Shown: positions 1 to 10,456 of the stretch, one piece after another | Numbering within the stretch: position 1 is the first letter of the stretch | How the letters are laid out: each line of letters opens with the position of its first letter | Assembly: GCF_028737195.1 (NCBI RefSeq) | Contig: NZ_JAQZAJ010000005.1 | Coordinates: 310,001-374,000 of the forward strand | DNA: 64,000 nucleotides | Direction: 5' to 3' | Origin: Pseudovibrio exalbescens | Lineage (GTDB): Bacteria > Pseudomonadota > Alphaproteobacteria > Rhizobiales > Stappiaceae | Position numbers and translations under genes: made by a program | The notes under the pieces: generated by a model | Told to the model about the DNA's origin: nothing | Database searches by the model: none | The model's input: the letters and a program-made list of their open reading frames with translations, nothing else

Positions 1-333
1 AATTTTGAGCTGTTGGAACGCGAGATCCGGGCAGTGATTGCAGACTTGATTACCAACGGCGTGACTGAAGAGGAAGTGGCACGCAGTCAGCGTTCCATGC
101 TCGCTTCAACCATCTACGCTCAAGATGATCAGGGAACCATGGCCCGTATTTTCGGGACAGCCCTGACGACTGGCTCAAGCGTTGCAGAAGTTCAGGAATG
201 GCCTCAATCAATCGCCGCTGTGACACCTGAAGACGTGCAGCGTGTGGCCGCGAAGTATCTGGAAGGCCCATCCATTCGCGCTTATCTGCTGCCGCCACAG
301 CGCGAGACAGCAGAAAACACCGTGACCCAGTAG
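1..333 (+). CDS. M16 family zinc peptidase, C-terminal end (5' truncated by window)
   Basis: The reading frame is open from the first base (N-F-E-L-L-E...), so this is the C-terminal tail of a longer gene. The visible 110 residues contain a typical M16 (pitrilysin/insulinase-like) last-domain pattern: a helix with 'EEEVARSQRSMLAS', then 'TPEDVQRVAAKYL' before a short 'RAYLLPP' strand. The HxxEH zinc site, if present, lies outside the window. The stop at 331 is followed after 12 bases by the start of a second M16 protein, so the two form an operon. In such bacterial pairs one protein is usually the active peptidase and the other a non-catalytic partner. Family assignment is fairly sure; substrate is unknown. 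Confidence 0.8.
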   Translation, partial: NFELLEREIRAVIADLITNGVTEEEVARSQRSMLASTIYAQDDQGTMARIFGTALTTGSSVAEVQEWPQSIAAVTPEDVQRVAAKYLEGPSIRAYLLPPQRETAENTVTQ

Positions 334-345
334 ACCGGAGATCCC

Positions 346-1710
346 ATGTATCACAACAGCAAAAATGTATGGAAGTCTCTGCGCGCAGGTGCGGTTGGGA
401 CGATCGTTGGCCTTGGTTTCCTTGCAGGCGTGTCAGCAACACCTGCTGCGGCCATTGAGATTCAGGAAGTCGAAAGCCCCGGCGGGATCAAGGCATGGCT
501 TGTAGAGGACTATACAGTTCCGATCATTGCTATGGATTTCGCCTTTGAGGGCGGCACTTCGCAAGACCCCGAGGACAAGCTTGGTCTGACCTCCCTCCTT
601 ACCACAATGCTGGATGAGGGTGCCGGAGAGATGGACTCGCAGGCATTTCAGCAAAAGCTGGAAGACCTGACCATGGAACTGTCGTTCTCGGCGGGCCGAG
701 ATTACTTTTATGGGTCTTACAAGACGCTTGCGGCAAACAAAGACGAGACCAGTGCCCTCGTCCATGCCGCACTGACAAGCCCTCGATTTGACCAGCAGCC
801 TCTTGAACGGATGAAGGCTAAGGCTCTTGCTGGAATTGAGCGCTCTCTAAAGCGCCCGGACTCCGTAGCCGGACTGGCCTTTTCCAAAGCCCTGTTCCCT
901 GACCATCCTTACGGCTGGCCCAGCAGCGGTACCTTGGAAACAGTGACAACTCTGACAGCAGATGATCTTGCGGACCAGCACAAAAAGATCTTTGCCCGTG
1001 ATGGTCTGACCGTGGGCGTTGTTGGGGCCATCAGTGCAGAAGACCTTGCACCGCTTCTAGACAAGGTGTTCGGTGGCTTGCCTGAGACTGGCAATCTGAC
1101 GACCATTGAGGATGTGGGGCCCCAAACCGGCGTTGTCGAGCACATTGCTTTTGACACCCCGCAAACCTCCATCATGTTCGCGCTGCCGGGCTTGAAGCGC
1201 AGCGACCCTGACTTCGTAAATGCCTTTATCGCCAATCACATAATGGGCGGCGGCACGTTTTCCTCTTGGCTTTATGAAGAAATCCGGGAAAAGCGCGGCC
1301 TTGCGTATGGGGTTGGCTCATATCTGGTACCACGCCAGCATACCGCTCTTTGGATGGGCTCAACGGGTACCGCAGGCGACAAGGCACCCCTCGCTGTCGA
1401 TCTGATCAAACAGCAGTTGGTGCGTCTTGCGGAAGAAGGACCAACAGAGGATGAGCTGAGCAAGGCCAAGGCATTCCTCACCGGCTCCTATGCGCTGCGT
1501 TTCGACAGTTCCAGCGCCATCGCAAACCAGTTGGTTGGAATTCAGACCGAGGAGCTAGGCATCGACTACATCAACACGCGCAACGACTTGATCAACGAAG
1601 TTACGCTTGACGATGTAAAGGCTGTCTCGAAAAAGCTTCTGAGTGGGGTTGAGCCCGCCATTGTGACCGTTGGTCCCTTCGGCGATGAGGCAAACGCAGC
1701 GGGCCAGTAA
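346..1710 (+). CDS. M16 family peptidase-like protein, exported, probably non-catalytic partner
   Basis: A 454-residue protein with an N-terminal signal peptide (hydrophobic residues about 15-35, ending ATPAAA) and two M16-type alpha/beta domains. The zinc motif HxxEH normally found around residue 80 is replaced by 'LGLTSLLTTMLDEGAG', so the metal site is missing. The C-terminal domain keeps 'REKRGLAYGVGSY', containing the conserved Arg/Tyr pair that binds substrate in M16 complexes. It starts at ATG 346 with GGAG six bases upstream and follows another M16 gene by 12 bases. By analogy with paired bacterial M16 proteins it is likely the regulatory or substrate-holding half of a periplasmic heterodimer. 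The substrate cannot be read from sequence. Confidence 0.85.
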   Translation: MYHNSKNVWKSLRAGAVGTIVGLGFLAGVSATPAAAIEIQEVESPGGIKAWLVEDYTVPIIAMDFAFEGGTSQDPEDKLGLTSLLTTMLDEGAGEMDSQAFQQKLEDLTMELSFSAGRDYFYGSYKTLAANKDETSALVHAALTSPRFDQQPLERMKAKALAGIERSLKRPDSVAGLAFSKALFPDHPYGWPSSGTLETVTTLTADDLADQHKKIFARDGLTVGVVGAISAEDLAPLLDKVFGGLPETGNLTTIEDVGPQTGVVEHIAFDTPQTSIMFALPGLKRSDPDFVNAFIANHIMGGGTFSSWLYEEIREKRGLAYGVGSYLVPRQHTALWMGSTGTAGDKAPLAVDLIKQQLVRLAEEGPTEDELSKAKAFLTGSYALRFDSSSAIANQLVGIQTEELGIDYINTRNDLINEVTLDDVKAVSKKLLSGVEPAIVTVGPFGDEANAAGQ

Positions 1711-1760
1711 GCGCCTCTTTTTGACGAACTGAACAATGCCAGACCGGGTAACTTTCTGCG

Positions 1761-3218
1761 TTATCCGGCCTGAGCGCGTTTTATAGGGCGTGGATTTGGC
1801 GCCCCCTGCAAAATGTCTGCTCGCACAGGACGAGGCGGCGAAAACAGGAAGCCTTGAGCGCAGCGGATGTCCATATCCAGCAGCTCGGTCACTTCACCCT
1901 CTTGCTCCACATGGTCCGCGATCAGCTCGATGCCATAACGCTGCAACAAGCTGCCGAAGTCTGCTGGGTGGATATTGCCTTGGGCCAAACTGTCATCCCG
2001 TTGCAGCAAGCGCGCCGCGTTGAGTTTGGCAAAGCGGAACCCCTTGTCCGCAAGCCCACGGAAGTCCATGCGAAGGTCCGTGATCTGGTCCACGGAAAAA
2101 CGGAAACCAAGATCAGCCAGCGCGGCAAGGCTCTCGTTCTCAAGGAGACCCATGGACGCAACATGCGCCTGAGAAAACTCAAAGATCAGCAGGTCAGAGT
2201 AGCTCTCGTTGGCACGTACAAACTCTAGGAAGCCGGGGAAGAAGTCCTCATCCACCAAGGTTGCTGGCGAAAGATTGCAGAAAAGACCGGCCTCTCGGCT
2301 GCGTGAGGATAGGCGCTTCAAAATCTGCAAGGAGCGGAACAGCAGCAGGTTGTCGATGGCAGGCATCTGACCAGTGCGTTCTGCCTCTGCAAGAAACTCG
2401 ACAGGTTCCAGTGTTTCGCCATCCAGACGGCGCAGGCGACTTAAAGCTTCGTAGTAGCGAACCCTGCGCTGCGGCAGCGTCACGATGGGTTGCAGATACA
2501 GATCAACGCGGCCAGCATCCAGCGCGGCGCTGATTTCTGCCGCCATGGCGGGATCCGGGCGTGGAATACGCGGGTCTGGTCGGCGAGGAGCGGATTGTAC
2601 TGCTTCCGGAGCAGGTTGAGACTGCGCAGCTTGGGCTTGGGCGTGCACCTGTGCTTCGGCAACCGCTTCCGCAACACCACCTCCAGCCATTGCTGGCTGC
2701 TGCTGATAGGCTGCAGGCTGTGGCTGAACTGCTGCCGGATGTTGAGCAATCTGGGCCTGCGCATTTGGCAAGGCCTGTTGCGCGGGATAGGCGCCAGCCA
2801 ATGCCGCTGTTGCTGCCGATTGATCTTCAACACGCGTCTCGATGTCGGCCATGGCTTCCGCCATCTGCTTTACCAGCGTGCCGATCACCTCCACCTCAGC
2901 AAACAACGGGTCGATTTCCTGACGGGTGCGGTGTGGCAGGTTTGTCTCCATACCGCTCATGCGACCTTCGAGGTTAACCACATCATCATCAATTTCTGAA
3001 AGGCGGTCTTCCAGTCGCTCAACCGTATCAGCGATATCGTCTTTCTCTTGCGTGCGAGACATGACCAGATGAATGACCATCATGGTGCACATCAAGGCCA
3101 GAGATACCGCAGCAGCCTCCCCAAAAGGACGCTGAAATTGGAATACCAGGACCAGTCCACATGAGACGGCCACAATCATCATGCATCCAAAAATAAAGAG
3201 TGTCGCTGACCTGGTCAT
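1761..3218 (-). CDS. Membrane-anchored EAL-domain protein, degenerate catalytic site
   Basis: Residues 4-25 and 33-53 are two membrane helices, followed by an acidic coiled-coil region, a long Gln/Ala/Pro-rich linker (about 130-210) and a C-terminal EAL domain (about 220-470). EAL domains hydrolyse cyclic di-GMP. Here E257-A-L, N315, E347, K398 and E438 are recognisable, but the central Asp-Asp metal pair is D377-Q378 and the usual loop-6 glycine pattern is altered. Activity may be weak or lost, making it a c-di-GMP sensor or scaffold. I chose ATG 3218 (485 aa); an upstream TTG at 3299 would add 27 residues but has no better ribosome site. It is convergent with the M16 pair and divergent from the TPR regulator. 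Confidence 0.8.
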   Translation of the reverse strand: MTRSATLFIFGCMMIVAVSCGLVLVFQFQRPFGEAAAVSLALMCTMMVIHLVMSRTQEKDDIADTVERLEDRLSEIDDDVVNLEGRMSGMETNLPHRTRQEIDPLFAEVEVIGTLVKQMAEAMADIETRVEDQSAATAALAGAYPAQQALPNAQAQIAQHPAAVQPQPAAYQQQPAMAGGGVAEAVAEAQVHAQAQAAQSQPAPEAVQSAPRRPDPRIPRPDPAMAAEISAALDAGRVDLYLQPIVTLPQRRVRYYEALSRLRRLDGETLEPVEFLAEAERTGQMPAIDNLLLFRSLQILKRLSSRSREAGLFCNLSPATLVDEDFFPGFLEFVRANESYSDLLIFEFSQAHVASMGLLENESLAALADLGFRFSVDQITDLRMDFRGLADKGFRFAKLNAARLLQRDDSLAQGNIHPADFGSLLQRYGIELIADHVEQEGEVTELLDMDIRCAQGFLFSPPRPVRADILQGAPNPRPIKRAQAG

Positions 3219-3534
3219 ACCGTTTTTTAATACCCTGCGTCGAATCGCGCCCAATGTGCAGGGATTTTGCCGCATTTGCACGACACGTTCGAATCCCAAG
3301 CGCTTTAATTGGGGGGAAAACCAGCGTTGTCCCCCGTAACATCCCTAGTATTTCAAGGTTTAAAATTTAACGGGGAAAGCTGACGGAGAGTTCATCACTT
3401 TTTTTCCGCAATTTTGCGTAAATTTCATCTACTTAAATGATAAAGACATAAAATGTGGTGATGATGCACAGGGTGGTTTAGGATCGCTGCAAGTCTACAT
3501 CATGCAAATATAAGAATGAAAACAGGCCACTTGT

Positions 3535-5421
3535 ATGGACCAAACTAATGGTTTTGCGGAATTAAATGAGTTACCGCATGGGCAGAGTGCCGATGCGAAG
3601 CCCGCTGAACCTGCGGAAATCTTGGAAAAAGAAATTCGCGATGCTTTAGAGCGCATTCTTGGCAGTGATGAATTCAACTCAGTTAGTCAACTTCGTCAGT
3701 TTCTCCGATTTATTGTTGAGGCCAAACTGGGTGGCGAAGGTCACCTGATCAAAGGCTACACGATTGCGACCACAGCTTTGGGGCGCCCTTCCTCGTTCAA
3801 TCCGGCAAACGATCCGATCGTCCGAGTGGAAGCATCCCGGCTTCGAAAACGGCTTGAGGAATACTACAATGGCAGTGGGCGCAATGATCCCATTCACATC
3901 GCCATGCCGGTTGGAACGTATTCGCCCCTGTTCACGAGGCGTGATGACCCCGCGCCCAGTCAGACACACGAAGTCCAGCAAGCGGTGCATTCGCCCGTGT
4001 CCAACTTGCCCGGAGGCGGCGGCCACGACACGGTCGCCTATCTTTTGGGCAAGCAGCAAAAACTCTACAAGCAACGGCTGGCTCTAAGTATCGGCTTGTC
4101 CATGCTGGTGCTGATGTTGCTGGTTGTAGCTGCGGTTCTCAGCAAGCCCGGCCAGGCGTTGTTCAGCTATCTTTACGGCGAAAGCCACGAAACCATTGTT
4201 TTCACGCCGGGCGCGATCTCCATGCCCAGCCTTTTTGTTGATCAAATTGCTTCCGGCTCAACGCGCACCGAAATGGTTCAGTCCGCTCAAGAGATCAAAG
4301 GCCTGCTAAAGTCTACAGTTCAACGGATGCCGATGGCAAAAGAAGCCTTTTCCGCAGAAGAGGAAGGAGCGCAGATTATCTCCGGTGCCATCTACTATGC
4401 GCATAACGGGACCACGGCATTTTCGTTTCGCGTAGATGAGCCAGAAAGCAGCATCCCGTTTATCCGTCGGCGGTTCAACTCGAAGGGCTCCATAGCGATA
4501 TCACCGTGGCAAACGCGCGCCCAACTTGTGCGCTCTGCAGTGCAGGCCATGATGAGCCCGGACATGTTGCGCCCGCAGGTTAACCGCAACTCCAGCGCCT
4601 ACAGCCTGACCCCCTATCGCGGGCGCAGCTGCGTTGTTGACGCCGAGTATGTGGTGGCCAACCGGTTTGCATATCCCCATGAGATCCGGGACATTGAAGA
4701 TTGCCTGACCAAGCTTACGAGAGACCATCCAGACTTTGACCCGGCCCTACTTGCTTCGGCAAACATCTTGCTTTTGCGCGCTATTCTTGAGGGCAGCAGC
4801 AGCGGCGAGGAGATAAAACGCGCTGAGATTCTGATCGACCGGATACAGCCAGCAAGCAAGCTCACCTCCCAATACCAGTCAACACAGATGCTACATGCAC
4901 TTGCTCAAGGCGAACTTGAGGAAGCCCGCGTGCGCGGTCAGAACGCGATGCAGCTCAACCAGTTCGATCCAACAGTGCTTTCCGACTACGGCCAGCAGCT
5001 CTTGATCCTTAACGACTGGGAAGAGGCAATTACAGTCCTCAACTCCATCACCACGCCAAACATCACTTACCCAGACCGGTTTGATGCGCTTCTGGCATTG
5101 GCATATTACTCTCGAGGGCGCAGCGATGAGGCCTACACAACAGGTCTGCGCTTAAGGCCAGAGAGCTACCCTCTGGCTTGGCTGGTGAAAATTCTTGTGG
5201 CAGATGCAAAAGGCGAGGACGACGAAGTGGAGCAGCTCGCAAATGCGCTGCGGGCCACAGAGCCGGAGATTTTTGCGCATCCGCAATGTATCTTGCGACA
5301 ACAACTCGGCCAAACAGCCTTCACTCAGCAGCTTTATGTTTCACTCAATGAGCTTGGCGTTGGCATTGAACGCAATGGCGGCAGCGACGTTTACGCAAAT
5401 TGTGCCGCCGCATCCCCCTAG
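3535..5421 (+). CDS. Membrane-anchored TPR protein with N-terminal regulator-like domain (ToxR-like topology)
   Basis: A 628-residue protein. Residues about 30-135 match a domain common at the N-terminus of alphaproteobacterial TPR or 'adenylate cyclase-like' proteins, with the run 'QLRQFLRFIVEAKL', 'IKGYTIA' and 'FDP/FNPANDPIVRVEASRLRKRLEEYY'. It is thought to be a DNA-binding or signalling module. One strong membrane helix lies at about 182-202. The remainder has tetratricopeptide-like helices (about 385-600), presumably periplasmic. N-terminal domain inside, sensor outside, one helix between resembles ToxR/CadC regulators. ATG 3535 is preceded by a weak AACAGG. It lies 140 bases upstream of the LuxO-like regulator on the same strand. 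The regulatory role is inference. Confidence 0.6.
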   Translation: MDQTNGFAELNELPHGQSADAKPAEPAEILEKEIRDALERILGSDEFNSVSQLRQFLRFIVEAKLGGEGHLIKGYTIATTALGRPSSFNPANDPIVRVEASRLRKRLEEYYNGSGRNDPIHIAMPVGTYSPLFTRRDDPAPSQTHEVQQAVHSPVSNLPGGGGHDTVAYLLGKQQKLYKQRLALSIGLSMLVLMLLVVAAVLSKPGQALFSYLYGESHETIVFTPGAISMPSLFVDQIASGSTRTEMVQSAQEIKGLLKSTVQRMPMAKEAFSAEEEGAQIISGAIYYAHNGTTAFSFRVDEPESSIPFIRRRFNSKGSIAISPWQTRAQLVRSAVQAMMSPDMLRPQVNRNSSAYSLTPYRGRSCVVDAEYVVANRFAYPHEIRDIEDCLTKLTRDHPDFDPALLASANILLLRAILEGSSSGEEIKRAEILIDRIQPASKLTSQYQSTQMLHALAQGELEEARVRGQNAMQLNQFDPTVLSDYGQQLLILNDWEEAITVLNSITTPNITYPDRFDALLALAYYSRGRSDEAYTTGLRLRPESYPLAWLVKILVADAKGEDDEVEQLANALRATEPEIFAHPQCILRQQLGQTAFTQQLYVSLNELGVGIERNGGSDVYANCAAASP

Positions 5422-5561
5422 CTTCCTTCATTTTTTCGCTGTATCGGGAGTTTTCAAGCCAAAACAGGAGTCTAGACTTGTTCTGGCAACACTTTGTTTA
5501 CCCTGTTTTTAGAAACTTAGCCCATGCAATAGGCACCTAATGAATTTCAAATGGCCAAAGC

Positions 5562-7025
5562 ATGGAGGTCCCCCGCGTTATGGGAAGCTACACAAGTGGT
5601 ATGCATGGGTTTTCCGCATGTGTGCTGGACCAAAACCTCGCCAGTGCCGCGCAAACGGCAAAACTGTTGCAAGGTACGGGGTTCATCGACGAGACGCCGC
5701 TCCTGTTTCAAGAAGGCAATGCGCTGATTGATCAGCTGAGCGTTGCCGCCGTTGACGTTGTTCTGGTGGATCTTGAAAAGCTAGGCGGGGAAGAAGCACT
5801 CGTGGACATCACGATGGCCTGTCCTGAGGCTATCCTGCTGGCCATGAGCAGCAAGGGCTCCGTGTCCCGTGCACTAGGCTCCATGAGCGCTGGCGCTCAC
5901 GATTTCATCATCAAGCCGTTTTCGCAAAAGGCGCTTTCCGACAAGCTGGAGGCGCACCTGTCCACCAGGCGGCGACGCAAGTCCGCGCCGGCGAAACGCC
6001 CTGCTCCACCGGTTTCCAAGGTACCACAAGTCTCAGAATGTCGTTTTGAGCGCTTTGTTGGCTCCTGTGACACCATGAAAGCGGTCTACGACCAGATTAC
6101 TAAAATGGCTGGCTCCTCAGCGCCTGTGTTCATTACCGGAGAGTCCGGTACGGGCAAAGAGCTGGCAGCCCAAGCCCTTCACAACCGATCCCCGCGCAGC
6201 TCCAAGCCTTTCATCGCCATCAATTGCGCTGCCATTCCTCACGAGCTTATGGAAAGCGAAATTTTCGGCCATGTTCGCGGCGCTTTCACCGGCGCGACTG
6301 AAAATCGCCAAGGTGCAGCTGAACTGGCCGATGGCGGCACTCTATTTCTGGATGAAATCGGTGAGCTGGATCTGAAGCTCCAAACCAAGCTGTTGCGCTT
6401 CCTGCAAACCGGGACTTATCAGCGCGTTGGAGAAACCTCTCTTCGCAAGGTGGATGTGCGCATTATCTGCGCAACCAACCGCAACCCGCTTGTTGAAGTT
6501 CATGAAGGCCGTTTCCGGGAAGATCTGTTCTATCGCCTCCATGTCTTGCCGATCCACCTTCCGCCTCTCCGTGAGCGCCAGGACGATGTGATTGAGCTTG
6601 CAAAAACCTTCCTGCTCCGCTCTGCAGGCGAAGAAAACAAGCGCTTTCAAGGCTTCACGGCCGATGCGGAGGCACTGATGCGGGCCTATAACTGGCCGGG
6701 GAATGTACGCGAGCTGGAAAACACGATCCGCCAGATTACCGTCATGCACGACAGTCTGGCAGTTACGGCGGACATGCTGCCCGCGCACCTTCGCCCTGCT
6801 GAAAAGGTTGGTTTTACGCCGCTGGATGACCCGCTCGACATGCGCAAAACCATATCTGAGCGGTTCAGCTCAGTTGAGCCGCTCTGGTCGCAGGAAAAGC
6901 GCATCATTGAAAACGCACTCGCCGTTTTTGAAGGCAACATCGCACAGGCTGCCGCAGCTCTGGAAATCAGCCCTTCAACCATTTATCGCAAAAAACAATC
7001 GTGGGCTGAACGTCAGGCCTGTTAA
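5562..7025 (+). CDS. Sigma-54-dependent response regulator, NtrC/LuxO type
   Basis: Three domains are clear. Receiver (about 16-132): phospho-acceptor D70 in 'VVLVDLE', a serine near 96 and K118 in 'IIKPF'. AAA+ activator (about 162-400): Walker A GESGTGKE (193-200), the sigma-54 contact loop GAFTGA (240-245) and Walker B 'LFLDEIG'. A Fis-type helix-turn-helix is at the C-terminus ('[20 protein letters not shown]'). Once phosphorylated it should activate sigma-54 RNA polymerase. It resembles the LuxO/SypG branch. No histidine kinase or phosphotransfer gene is nearby, so it is an orphan regulator. The start is uncertain: ATG 5562, 5580 (GGAG about 12 bases upstream) or 5601 all leave the receiver intact. 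Confidence 0.9.
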   Translation: MEVPRVMGSYTSGMHGFSACVLDQNLASAAQTAKLLQGTGFIDETPLLFQEGNALIDQLSVAAVDVVLVDLEKLGGEEALVDITMACPEAILLAMSSKGSVSRALGSMSAGAHDFIIKPFSQKALSDKLEAHLSTRRRRKSAPAKRPAPPVSKVPQVSECRFERFVGSCDTMKAVYDQITKMAGSSAPVFITGESGTGKELAAQALHNRSPRSSKPFIAINCAAIPHELMESEIFGHVRGAFTGATENRQGAAELADGGTLFLDEIGELDLKLQTKLLRFLQTGTYQRVGETSLRKVDVRIICATNRNPLVEVHEGRFREDLFYRLHVLPIHLPPLRERQDDVIELAKTFLLRSAGEENKRFQGFTADAEALMRAYNWPGNVRELENTIRQITVMHDSLAVTADMLPAHLRPAEKVGFTPLDDPLDMRKTISERFSSVEPLWSQEKRIIENALAVFEGNIAQAAAALEISPSTIYRKKQSWAERQAC

Positions 7026-7147
7026 CCACCCCTCCCACCTAAGCCCTTCAAATTGTCCTAGGTTATTGTGCTGTCTAGGTTTAAGCGGTATATGCACCGC
7101 CCAAGACTATTCAAAACCGACGCCGTTGGTTTTAAGGGGGCTTAGGG

Positions 7148-7723
7148 ATGCCACGCGACCTGGTAGCAAAAAAGAACACTGTGAAGTATGCGGCTGTGCC
7201 CGCACTGTTGGCCATGCTTGCCTTGAGTCCGGCTCAAGCTTCCGAGACCGCAGGCACTGAGCCATCTAACAGCTTAGCGAGCGCGCAGCAGGTGTTCCAA
7301 AACGCGTGGGACCAATCTCCCCTCAGCTTTACTGAAAAGACCTTTGCAAAGGCCCCGGCGCAAGGATACGGCGATTTTGATCCCGTTGACGCAGCGGTCT
7401 TCGATCAGAATGAGCCAATCATCGTTTACGCTGAACCTGTCGGCTACGCATTTCGCGAGGCAGATGGCGCCTATAACATCAACCTTAGCGTTGATTTTGA
7501 GCTGCGCAACATGACCGGTCAAATCCTCGCTTCTCAGAAAGATTTCGCGCAACTGCAAAACAGCAGCCGCAAACGGGTACACGAGTTCCAGACGTCACTC
7601 CAATTCGGCCTGCAGGGTCTGCAAGAAGGTGACTACACACTCATGGTTCGAATCAACGACCTGAACTCCGACAAAACCGGGTCCTTCGAACTGCCATTCT
7701 CCATGAATGGCCCTGTAGAATAA
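7148..7723 (+). CDS. Exported protein of unknown function
   Basis: A 191-residue protein with a clear signal peptide (hydrophobic 14-27, probable cleavage after AQA31). The mature part has alternating strands ('EPIIVYAEPVGYAF', 'YNINLSVDFELRN', 'GDYTLMVRINDLN') that suggest a small all-beta periplasmic domain, perhaps Ig-like. It has no cysteines after the signal and no lipobox. ATG 7148 follows AAGGGGGCTTAGGG, a plausible ribosome site. It sits between the LuxO-like regulator and groESL on the same strand, 122 bases after the regulator. I recall similar small proteins in Rhizobiales genomes but know no function. Confidence 0.75.
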   Translation: MPRDLVAKKNTVKYAAVPALLAMLALSPAQASETAGTEPSNSLASAQQVFQNAWDQSPLSFTEKTFAKAPAQGYGDFDPVDAAVFDQNEPIIVYAEPVGYAFREADGAYNINLSVDFELRNMTGQILASQKDFAQLQNSSRKRVHEFQTSLQFGLQGLQEGDYTLMVRINDLNSDKTGSFELPFSMNGPVE

Positions 7724-7771
7724 CCCAAACCGTCCCCCGTTGAATCTAAGGTGGTGCATCTACGCAATTTT

Positions 7772-7785
7772 CGTGATGCATCACG
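7772..7785. promoter_or_regulatory. Perfect 14-bp palindrome upstream of groESL
   Basis: CGTGATGCATCACG is self-complementary and lies 49 bases after the secreted-protein gene and about 96 bases upstream of the groESL -35 box. It could be an operator or only the remains of a terminator stem. No T-run follows. Confidence 0.3.
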
Positions 7786-7880
7786 GTTTTGTCACGTTTG
7801 AAGCGCACATTCCCTCAACCTCGGTGTCCATTCCGGCCCGCGCACTTGCGCGATTATTTTAAAAATTTTCCGGAAGCGTT

Positions 7881-7909
7881 CTTGACACTGACGTGCCCTA
7901 AAACTACAT
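7881..7909 (+). promoter_or_regulatory. Putative groESL promoter
   Basis: CTTGAC (7881-7886), a 17-base spacer, then CTACAT (7904-7909). The CTTG start and C-TA-AT -10 fit alphaproteobacterial RpoH (sigma-32) promoters and also an ordinary RpoD promoter. The CIRCE element begins 12 bases downstream, so it would cover the start of transcription. Confidence 0.6.
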
Positions 7910-7921
7910 CCGCATTGGCTG

Positions 7922-7948
7922 TTAGCACTCTGCATGAGGGAGTGCTAA
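7922..7948 (+). promoter_or_regulatory. CIRCE element (HrcA operator)
   Basis: TTAGCACTC at 7922-7930, nine bases, then GAGTGCTAA at 7940-7948: an exact match to the CIRCE inverted repeat bound by the heat-shock repressor HrcA. Its place just after the promoter means HrcA would block groESL initiation. hrcA itself is not in the window. Confidence 0.97.
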
Positions 7949-8048
7949 TTGCTGCGGAGCTCGCTCCGCGAACTCTCAAAACACAAGTTTCACAGTTGCG
8001 TTCCGGCGTTGCCTAAGAGGGACGCCCCGCATGAGAGGAAGAACCAAG

Positions 8049-8336
8049 ATGAAGTTTCGTCCGCTACACGACCGCGTAGTCGTTCGCCGCATCGAGTCTG
8101 AAGAAAAGACTGCTGGTGGCATCATCATCCCAGACACCGCTAAGGAAAAGCCTCAGGAAGGCGAGATTCTTGCAGTAGGCCCAGGCGCACGCAAGGATAA
8201 CGGTGAGCTGATCGCTCTCGACGTTAAGGCTGGTGATCGCGTTCTGTTCGGCAAGTGGTCCGGCACCGAAGTCAAGATCGACGGTGAAGATCTGCTGATC
8301 ATGAAGGAATCCGACATCATGGGCGTAGTGGCGTAA
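8049..8336 (+). CDS. groES: Co-chaperonin GroES
   Basis: A 95-residue Hsp10 that forms the lid of the GroEL folding chamber. It opens with '[14 protein letters not shown]', has the mobile loop '[18 protein letters not shown]' and ends 'DIMGVVA', all standard. ATG 8049 is chosen because AGAGGAAG lies just upstream and the protein then has the usual length; an in-frame ATG at 8031 would add six atypical residues. It is the first gene of the CIRCE-controlled groESL operon; groEL follows after 65 bases. Codon use is strongly biased, as expected for an abundant protein. Confidence 0.98.
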   Translation: MKFRPLHDRVVVRRIESEEKTAGGIIIPDTAKEKPQEGEILAVGPGARKDNGELIALDVKAGDRVLFGKWSGTEVKIDGEDLLIMKESDIMGVVA

Positions 8337-8386
8337 TTCGCCCCCCATTTGTCCGATCCAAATCCTTCAATTTCAACGAATTTTAG

Positions 8387-10048
<1,662 letters not shown>

Positions 10049-10076
10049 GGAAGCCTCAGCTCAGCTGACTGATTAA

Positions 10077-10101
10077 GGGCGTCCCTCGGGGCGCCCTTTT
10101 T
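10077..10101 (+). terminator. Rho-independent terminator of groESL (copy 1)
   Basis: GGGCGTCC, loop CTCG, GGGCGCCC (8 bp with one G-T pair), then TTTTT. It lies 28 bases after the groEL stop. Confidence 0.95.
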
Positions 10102-10202
10102 CGTGGCCCGCCGCCCTGCCTTTGCAGGTTTGACTTGTCCAAGGACAAGATCAGGGGGCGGCATGGGCTTCTAAGGAAGTCTCAGCTCAGCTGACTGATT
10201 AA

Positions 10203-10227
10203 GGGCGTCCCTCGGGGCGCCCTTTTT
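10203..10227 (+). terminator. Rho-independent terminator (copy 2 of the groEL repeat)
   Basis: Same stem, CTCG loop and T-run as the first copy, exactly 126 bases downstream. Confidence 0.93.
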
Positions 10228-10323
10228 CGTGGCTTGCCGCCATGCCTTTGAAGGCGCGACTGGTCCAAGGACAAGATCAGGGGGCGGCATGGGCTTCTAA
10301 GGAAGCCTCAGCTCGCTGATTTA

Positions 10324-10348
10324 GGGCGTCCCTCGGGGCGCCCTTTTT
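10324..10348 (+). terminator. Rho-independent terminator (copy 3 of the groEL repeat)
   Basis: Same stem, loop and T-run, 121 bases after copy 2 because five bases are missing before it. Three terminators in series should almost completely isolate groESL from the next gene. Confidence 0.93.
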
Positions 10349-10456
10349 CGTGGGTCGCAGGCCATACTTTTTCGTTGCAGGAACCCAGCCTAAACCCCAA
10401 GTTTAGAACAGACATCCTCACCCGCCGTTGAGATGCCCCTTTATGAAGGAGCCGAT

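Noticed and set aside
3270-3300. tRNA-like GTTCGAATCCC
   Set aside because: The flanking bases (GACAC and CCAAG) do not pair as a T-stem and no cloverleaf can be drawn.
7789-8016. 75-residue frame across the groESL promoter
   Set aside because: It runs through the promoter and CIRCE element and has no ribosome site.
10157-10298. Possible groEL pseudogene fragments downstream of groEL
   Set aside because: Only the last few codons are repeated with the terminator; better described as a tandem repeat of the gene end than as pseudogenes.
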